From: JAFASC01 sp034669525
GTDB lineage: Bacteria > Pseudomonadota > Alphaproteobacteria > Rhizobiales > Beijerinckiaceae
Assembly (NCBI GenBank): GCA_034669525.1
Contig: JAXDNH010000027.1
Coordinates: 1-8,995 of the forward strand
Direction: 5' to 3'
DNA length: 8,995 bases
Within the stretch, counting starts at the first letter, position 1. Every line of letters begins with the position of its first letter. Under the pieces are notes generated by a model. That model made no database searches and had not been told where the DNA came from. It saw only the letters and a list, made by a program, of their open reading frames with translations. The position numbers and the translations under genes are program-made. This document shows positions 5,988 to 8,995 of this stretch, one piece after another.

Positions 5988-6015
5988 ACCATAGCGGGGA
6001 AGGCTTGCTGCGCAA
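5988..6015 (-). promoter_or_regulatory. Candidate promoter for the alpha/beta hydrolase gene
   Basis: On the minus strand TTGCGC (6010-6015) and TATGGT (5988-5993) are separated by 16 bases. The -10 matches four of six consensus positions and the -35 three of six. Transcription would begin near 5981, giving a 5' leader of about 17 bases before the ATG at 5964. The -35 box lies within the palindrome at 6002-6018, so a protein bound there could block it. Read by eye only. Confidence 0.28.
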
Positions 6016-6025
6016 GCCGCCTTCC
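5998..6025. repeat. Imperfect palindrome in the divergent hydrolase/zinc-finger spacer, candidate operator
   Basis: GGCTTGC (6002-6008) and GCAAGCC (6012-6018) are perfect 7-bp inverted arms around the triplet TGC. The symmetry extends to GGAA (5998-6001) and TTCC (6022-6025) if three bases (6019-6021) are bulged. No T tract follows on either strand, so it is unlikely to be a terminator. Its position between two divergent genes, over the candidate -35 box of one, suits an operator. No regulator gene is present in the window. Confidence 0.5.
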
Positions 6026-6054
6026 TGAGCAGCTGCCCTGCGAAATCTTGCCGC

Positions 6055-6083
6055 TTGTCGGCTCCGCGGGCGCTGCCTATGGT
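6055..6083 (+). promoter_or_regulatory. Candidate promoter for the zinc-finger and monooxygenase genes
   Basis: TTGTCG (6055-6060) and TATGGT (6078-6083) are separated by 17 bases, the optimal spacing, with four of six matches in each box. Transcription would start near 6090, about 23 bases before the ATG at 6113. Read by eye only. Confidence 0.35.
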
Positions 6084-6100
6084 CCCGGCACTATTCCGGG
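6084..6100. repeat. Short inverted repeat ahead of the zinc-finger gene
   Basis: CCCGG (6084-6088) and CCGGG (6096-6100) are 5-bp inverted arms with a 7-base spacer, directly after the candidate -10 box. It could be an operator half-site pair or a leader hairpin, or chance in GC-rich DNA. Confidence 0.25.
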
Positions 6101-6112
6101 CACGAGCGAGCG

Positions 6113-6358
6113 ATGGCCGACCATCCCATACCGCATTTCCACAACGAGGGGGGCGTGCCTAAAATCCGCATTCGCGTGAAGGAGTTCATGTGCGTCGGCG
6201 CGCTGCCGCCCTTCGATCATCCGCACATTTTCATCGACATGGGTGACGAGAGCGAGGCGGTCTGCTCCTATTGCTCTACGCTCTTCGTCTACGACCCGAC
6301 GCTCACCGGCATCTGCGATCCGCCGGCCTGCGAATTCCTGCCCGATGGCGTCGCCTGA
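6113..6358 (+). CDS. zf-CHCC zinc-finger protein (NDUFS6-like)
   Basis: The 81-aa product matches the zf-CHCC family, the bacterial relatives of the NDUFS6 zinc-binding accessory subunit of respiratory complex I. The ligand set is C27 (FMCVGA), H36 (DHPHIFI), C51 and C54 (VCSYCSTLF), in the order C-H-C-C. Two more cysteines (C68, C73) lie in the C-terminal tail and are not part of the family motif. Free-standing zf-CHCC proteins are common in alphaproteobacteria; whether this one serves complex I or another metal-linked task is not shown by the sequence. The next gene, an FAD-dependent monooxygenase, starts 31 bases after the stop on the same strand, so they are probably cotranscribed from the promoter candidate at 6055-6083. 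Only a weak ribosome binding site (GAGCGAGCG) is visible. Confidence 0.9.
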   Translation: MADHPIPHFHNEGGVPKIRIRVKEFMCVGALPPFDHPHIFIDMGDESEAVCSYCSTLFVYDPTLTGICDPPACEFLPDGVA

Positions 6359-6389
6359 CACCTAAGCCAGCCGGCCGGGAAGAACCCGC

Positions 6390-7583
6390 GTGAAAGAGCT
6401 GCCCGTCGTCATTGCCGGCGCCGGGATCGGCGGCTTGTCCGCGGCTTTGGCTGTGGCACGCAGCGGGCGAGGCGTGCTCCTGCTCGAGAAAGCGTCCGCC
6501 CTGATGGAAGCTGGTGCCGGTATCCAGCTCTCCCCCAATGCAAGCAGACATTTGCAGTACTGGGGCGTGCTGGAGCGGCTGCGCAGCGCGGCACTGCAGC
6601 CCCGCGCCGTGGTTATACGCCGCGCGCGCGATGCCGCAATGCTCGCGCGCCTGCCGCTGGATGATGCGGCGAAGCGTTGGGGGGCGCCCTATCTCGTCGC
6701 GCATCGCGCCGATCTGCAGCAGGCTCTGCAAGGCGCCGTTGCGGAGGTCCCTACGATCGAGCGTCGGCTGGGTGTGGCTGTGGCGGGTTTTGCCGCGGAG
6801 GGGAATCGGGTCGCCGTCGGCGCAAAGCATGGCATCACCCGCCTACGTTTTGAGGGGGCCGCGCTGATCGGCGCCGATGGCCTATGGTCGGACGTGCGCC
6901 AGCGCCTCGCATTGCCCGGCGATTCGCGCCCGAGGGCCGCAGGCCGGACCGCCTGGCGAGCCACGCTCCCGAGCAGCGACCTCCCCGAGGAATTTGCCGC
7001 GCCCGAAGTCAATCTGTGGCTCGGACAGCGCGCGCATCTCGTCCATTACCCCTTGCGCGGCGGCGCGTGCATCAACGTCGTAGCGATTGCAGACGATGCC
7101 ACCGGCGGCGGTGAGAGTGCGGACTTTTGGGAGGGGAAACGCGACTCGGCCCCGCTTCACCAATCCTTTGCACGCTGGCATCCGAAGGCGCGTGCTCTCC
7201 TCTCCATGACCACAGATTGGCGCAGTTGGCCGCTCTTCGATCGCGCGCCGCTGCAACACTGGAGCGCCGGCGTCGTGACGCTCGTCGGCGACGCAGCGCA
7301 CCCGATGCTGCCATACCTCGCGCAGGGCGCCGCCCAGGCGATCGAGGACGCCGCGGCGCTGGAACGCGCACTGTCGCGCAGCCACGACATCGCTGCCGCA
7401 TTCGCAGCTTATGAGAATGCGAGAACCCCGCGTGCCGGACGCGTTCAGGCCGCGTCGCGGCGGCAGGGCGACATCTACCATATGCCGGAACCCGCGGCCT
7501 TGGCTCGCGATATTGTGATGCGCGTTCTAGGGCCGCGGCGAATGTTGGCCCGTCAGGACTGGATCTACGACTATCGCGAATGA
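6390..7583 (+). CDS. FAD-dependent monooxygenase (aromatic hydroxylase type, salicylate-hydroxylase-like)
   Basis: The 397-aa product is a group A flavoprotein monooxygenase: one Rossmann FAD-binding fold plus a substrate domain, using NAD(P)H and O2 to hydroxylate an aromatic or similar compound. The three family fingerprints are present: GxGxxG as GAGIGG (10-15) with E33 at the end of the second strand, the DG motif GADGLWSDVR (161-170), and the GD motif LVGDAAHPMLPYLAQGAAQA (298-317). GAGIQLSPNA (42-51) also fits the salicylate hydroxylase and 6-hydroxynicotinate monooxygenase branch. The substrate cannot be read from sequence, and no aromatic degradation genes lie nearby. The frame starts with GTG at 6390, preceded by GGGAAGA six bases upstream. 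It lacks a transmembrane tail, so it is soluble. It follows the zf-CHCC gene, an arrangement I recall from other Hyphomicrobiales. UbiH-like ubiquinone hydroxylase is an alternative but less similar. Confidence 0.93.
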   Translation: MKELPVVIAGAGIGGLSAALAVARSGRGVLLLEKASALMEAGAGIQLSPNASRHLQYWGVLERLRSAALQPRAVVIRRARDAAMLARLPLDDAAKRWGAPYLVAHRADLQQALQGAVAEVPTIERRLGVAVAGFAAEGNRVAVGAKHGITRLRFEGAALIGADGLWSDVRQRLALPGDSRPRAAGRTAWRATLPSSDLPEEFAAPEVNLWLGQRAHLVHYPLRGGACINVVAIADDATGGGESADFWEGKRDSAPLHQSFARWHPKARALLSMTTDWRSWPLFDRAPLQHWSAGVVTLVGDAAHPMLPYLAQGAAQAIEDAAALERALSRSHDIAAAFAAYENARTPRAGRVQAASRRQGDIYHMPEPAALARDIVMRVLGPRRMLARQDWIYDYRE

Positions 7584-7650
7584 CACGCCTGATTCGTCAA
7601 ACCGCTTTGTTGGGCGCTCTGTCTAACCGGCATTTCCGACGGTCCCTTTG

Positions 7651-8580
7651 ATGGCCGAACATTTCGAGACGCCGGACCTCAGAAGCGCGCATGTGATCGT
7701 TCTCGGCAACGAGAAGGGCGGCACCGGCAAATCGACTTTGTCGATCCACATCACAATCGCTCTTTTGAAGGCGGGCTATCGTGTTGCCTCGATCGATCTC
7801 GACGTGCGTCAGCGGACGCTGACGCGTTTTCTCGAAAACCGCCATTCCTGGGCGCAGACGGCGCCGTGGCCGGTTGAAATGCCGCTCCACTACGCGCTCG
7901 ATCGCGGCGCCTCAGATAATGTCCGCGACAATGAGACGATGGAATTCACCGCTTTCGCAGAAGCAATTGCGGCGGTCGAACATTCCTACGAATTCGTGGT
8001 CATCGACACGCCGGCGAGCGACTCTTACCTGATGCGCCTTGCGCATTCGCTCGCCGACACGCTGGTCTCGCCCGTCAACGAGAGCTTTATCGATGTCGAT
8101 GTGTTCTCCCGCGTTCATCACGACCGCTCGCGCCGGGGACTCGTGGCCCATTATGCCGACCTCGTCCTCGAAGCTCGTCGCAAACGGCGTCTCGTCGATA
8201 ACGGCATCATCGATTGGGTGCTCGTGCGCAACCGCAGTCTGTCGATTCAATCGAACAATGCGCGGCAGGTCGGATCAAGCCTGCAGCGCCTCTCCGCCGA
8301 GTTGCAATTCCGCGTCGCGGACGGACTGCACGACCGGGTGATTTTCCGCGAACTCTTTCCGATCGGATTGACTGCCCTCGATCCGATCGAGACGGCGGTG
8401 CAGAACAATGCCCTGACTTCGTCTCAGCTCAGCGGCCGCCGCGAAATCGAGACGCTCGTGCAGACACTGCGCCTGCCCGCACATGCGCCGGGGATGGCGC
8501 ATCTCGAGGCGCGGCATCAATGGTATGAGGGCATCTCGCATTTTTATCGGGATCTGGCGGCAAGCGGCGAGGCCGGGTGA
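7651..8580 (+). CDS. mipZ: Division plane positioning ATPase MipZ
   Basis: MipZ is a ParA/MinD-type ATPase of alphaproteobacteria. It binds ParB near the chromosome origin, forms a bipolar gradient and blocks FtsZ polymerisation, so that the septum forms at mid-cell. The 309-aa product shows GNEKGGTGKSTL (19-30), the deviant Walker A motif with signature K22 and catalytic K27. It also has the switch I segment IDLDVRQRT (48-56) and the Walker B segment FVVIDTPASDS (115-125, D119). The DLDxRQRT and DTPxSDSYLMRLAHS blocks distinguish MipZ from ParA and Soj. Length fits the rhizobial form. I chose the ATG at 7651; an in-frame TTG at 7648 would add one residue. The ribosome binding site is weak. 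No parA or parB is in the window, so it stands apart from the par locus. It is separated by 67 bases from the monooxygenase gene and converges on a short membrane-protein gene whose stop is only six bases away. Confidence 0.95.
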   Translation: MAEHFETPDLRSAHVIVLGNEKGGTGKSTLSIHITIALLKAGYRVASIDLDVRQRTLTRFLENRHSWAQTAPWPVEMPLHYALDRGASDNVRDNETMEFTAFAEAIAAVEHSYEFVVIDTPASDSYLMRLAHSLADTLVSPVNESFIDVDVFSRVHHDRSRRGLVAHYADLVLEARRKRRLVDNGIIDWVLVRNRSLSIQSNNARQVGSSLQRLSAELQFRVADGLHDRVIFRELFPIGLTALDPIETAVQNNALTSSQLSGRREIETLVQTLRLPAHAPGMAHLEARHQWYEGISHFYRDLAASGEAG

Positions 8581-8586
8581 GCCGCG

Positions 8587-8694
8587 TCACACCAGCAACG
8601 CTGCGCGAATGATGAATGCGACAGCACCTACGGCAATTACGCCTGCGGCCCACAGCGCAATGAACCACAGCAACCTCTTGGCGGTCGCGCTCAC
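8587..8694 (-). CDS. 35-aa single-pass membrane protein, DUF2474-like, coupled to mutS
   Basis: The minus-strand frame begins with GTG at 8694-8692, which overlaps the mutS stop as GTGA, and ends in TGA at 8587. It encodes MSATAKRLLWFIALW (1-15) followed by AAGVIAVGAVAFIIRAALLV (16-35). A basic start (K6, R7) and an uninterrupted hydrophobic stretch from about residue 8 to 28 indicate a single membrane helix with the N-terminus inside; R29 marks the far end. The pattern RLLWFxxLWxxGVxAxGAVAxxIR resembles DUF2474, very small proteins often found with cytochrome bd oxidase genes, but that assignment is from memory. No separate ribosome binding site is seen, so translation would depend on ribosomes finishing mutS. 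Its stop is six bases from that of convergent mipZ. The alternative is a chance hydrophobic frame, but the fused start and stop and the helix-with-arginines layout argue for a gene. Confidence 0.7.
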   Translation of the reverse strand: MSATAKRLLWFIALWAAGVIAVGAVAFIIRAALLV

Positions 8695-8995
8695 GGCTTT
8701 TGCCGCGCGCTTTCTTTCAGTTTGTACATGGCTTCGAGGGCCTCGCGTGGGCTAAGCGCATCGGGGTCGATTGCGGCGAGCGTTTCGCGCAGTGGATCGC
8801 CGGGCGGCTTTTCTGCGACCGCCGGCGCGTGTTGCGCTGCATGCGAGAACAGCGGGAGATCGGCAATAAGCGTCTCGACCGGCGTGCGCCGGTCGGAGGC
8901 TTCGAGCAGGCGCAAAATCTCCTGCGCCCGCGCGACCACCGGCGACGGCAGGCCGGCGAGCTTCGCCACCTGGATGCCGTAAGAGCGGTCCGCAG
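8691..8995 (-). CDS. mutS: DNA mismatch repair protein MutS, C-terminal part (partial)
   Basis: The window contains the last 100 residues of MutS; the rest lies beyond the right edge. MutS recognises mismatches and recruits MutL in an ATP-dependent way. The frame enters as ADRSYGIQVAKLAGLP, the highly conserved helix-turn-helix segment at the end of the ATPase domain that forms the dimer interface, and continues PSPVVARAQEILRLLE. After a variable linker of about 40 residues it ends with DPDALSPREALEAMYKLKE, the C-terminal tetramerisation motif. The Asp and Arg matching E. coli D835 and R840 are kept. The stop TGA overlaps the GTG start of the 35-aa membrane-protein gene by four bases. Nothing suggests truncation. 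Confidence 0.96.
   Translation of the reverse strand, partial: ADRSYGIQVAKLAGLPSPVVARAQEILRLLEASDRRTPVETLIADLPLFSHAAQHAPAVAEKPPGDPLRETLAAIDPDALSPREALEAMYKLKESARQKP

Noticed and set aside
5965..6015. Upstream TTG start at 6015 for the alpha/beta hydrolase
   Set aside because: It has an AGGA upstream, but the 17 added residues do not resemble the homologues I recall, and the codon lies inside the candidate -35 box and palindrome.
1..8995. Search for CRISPR arrays, tRNA or rRNA genes, insertion sequences, toxin-antitoxin pairs or phage genes
   Set aside because: No direct-repeat series, cloverleaf-like sequence, transposase motif or toxin-antitoxin gene pair was seen. Almost all of the window is filled by recognisable core genes.

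Overview
This window is GC-rich and densely packed. It reads as a chromosomal housekeeping segment of an alphaproteobacterium, most likely of the order Hyphomicrobiales (Rhizobiales). The reasons are the division-site ATPase MipZ, a DUF3126 protein next to cysE, a NifU-like scaffold with the degenerate C-terminal motif I associate with that order, a PAS_5 plus tandem-PilZ pair, and an NDUFS6-type zinc-finger protein next to an aromatic-hydroxylase-type flavoprotein. I cannot name the genus. No rRNA, tRNA, CRISPR array, transposase or phage gene was seen.

Layout, left to right. Bases 1-41 hold the first 13 codons of a leftward gene, tentatively folE. A divergent spacer follows, then a translationally coupled rightward pair: a NifU-like Fe-S protein and yidD. 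yidD runs 88 nt into the 3' end of a leftward rhomboid protease gene. Next come a rightward PAS_5 sensor-domain gene and a rightward tandem-PilZ gene (probable c-di-GMP receptor). The PilZ gene shares its stop codon palindrome (CTAG) with the leftward cluster cysE, DUF3126, gamma-carbonic anhydrase. Upstream of cysE lies a leftward alpha/beta hydrolase gene. A 148-bp divergent spacer with a strong hairpin-like palindrome separates it from the rightward pair zf-CHCC and FAD-dependent monooxygenase. mipZ follows, and the right edge holds the 3' end of leftward mutS. Between mutS and mipZ I find a 35-aa single-pass membrane protein gene whose GTG start overlaps the mutS stop.

How the genes relate. 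cysE makes O-acetylserine for cysteine synthesis and shares a transcript direction with a left-handed beta-helix gamma-CA and a duplicated DUF3126 protein. The NifU-like and YidD genes serve Fe-S biology and membrane-protein insertion. PAS_5 and PilZ are signalling modules. MipZ places the division septum. MutS repairs mismatches.

I found no clear new defence or mobile system. The observations most worth following are the mutS-coupled microprotein, the internally duplicated DUF3126 protein, the NifU-like protein lacking two canonical ligand positions, the palindrome in the hydrolase/zinc-finger spacer, and the 88-nt antisense coding overlap of yidD with the rhomboid gene.
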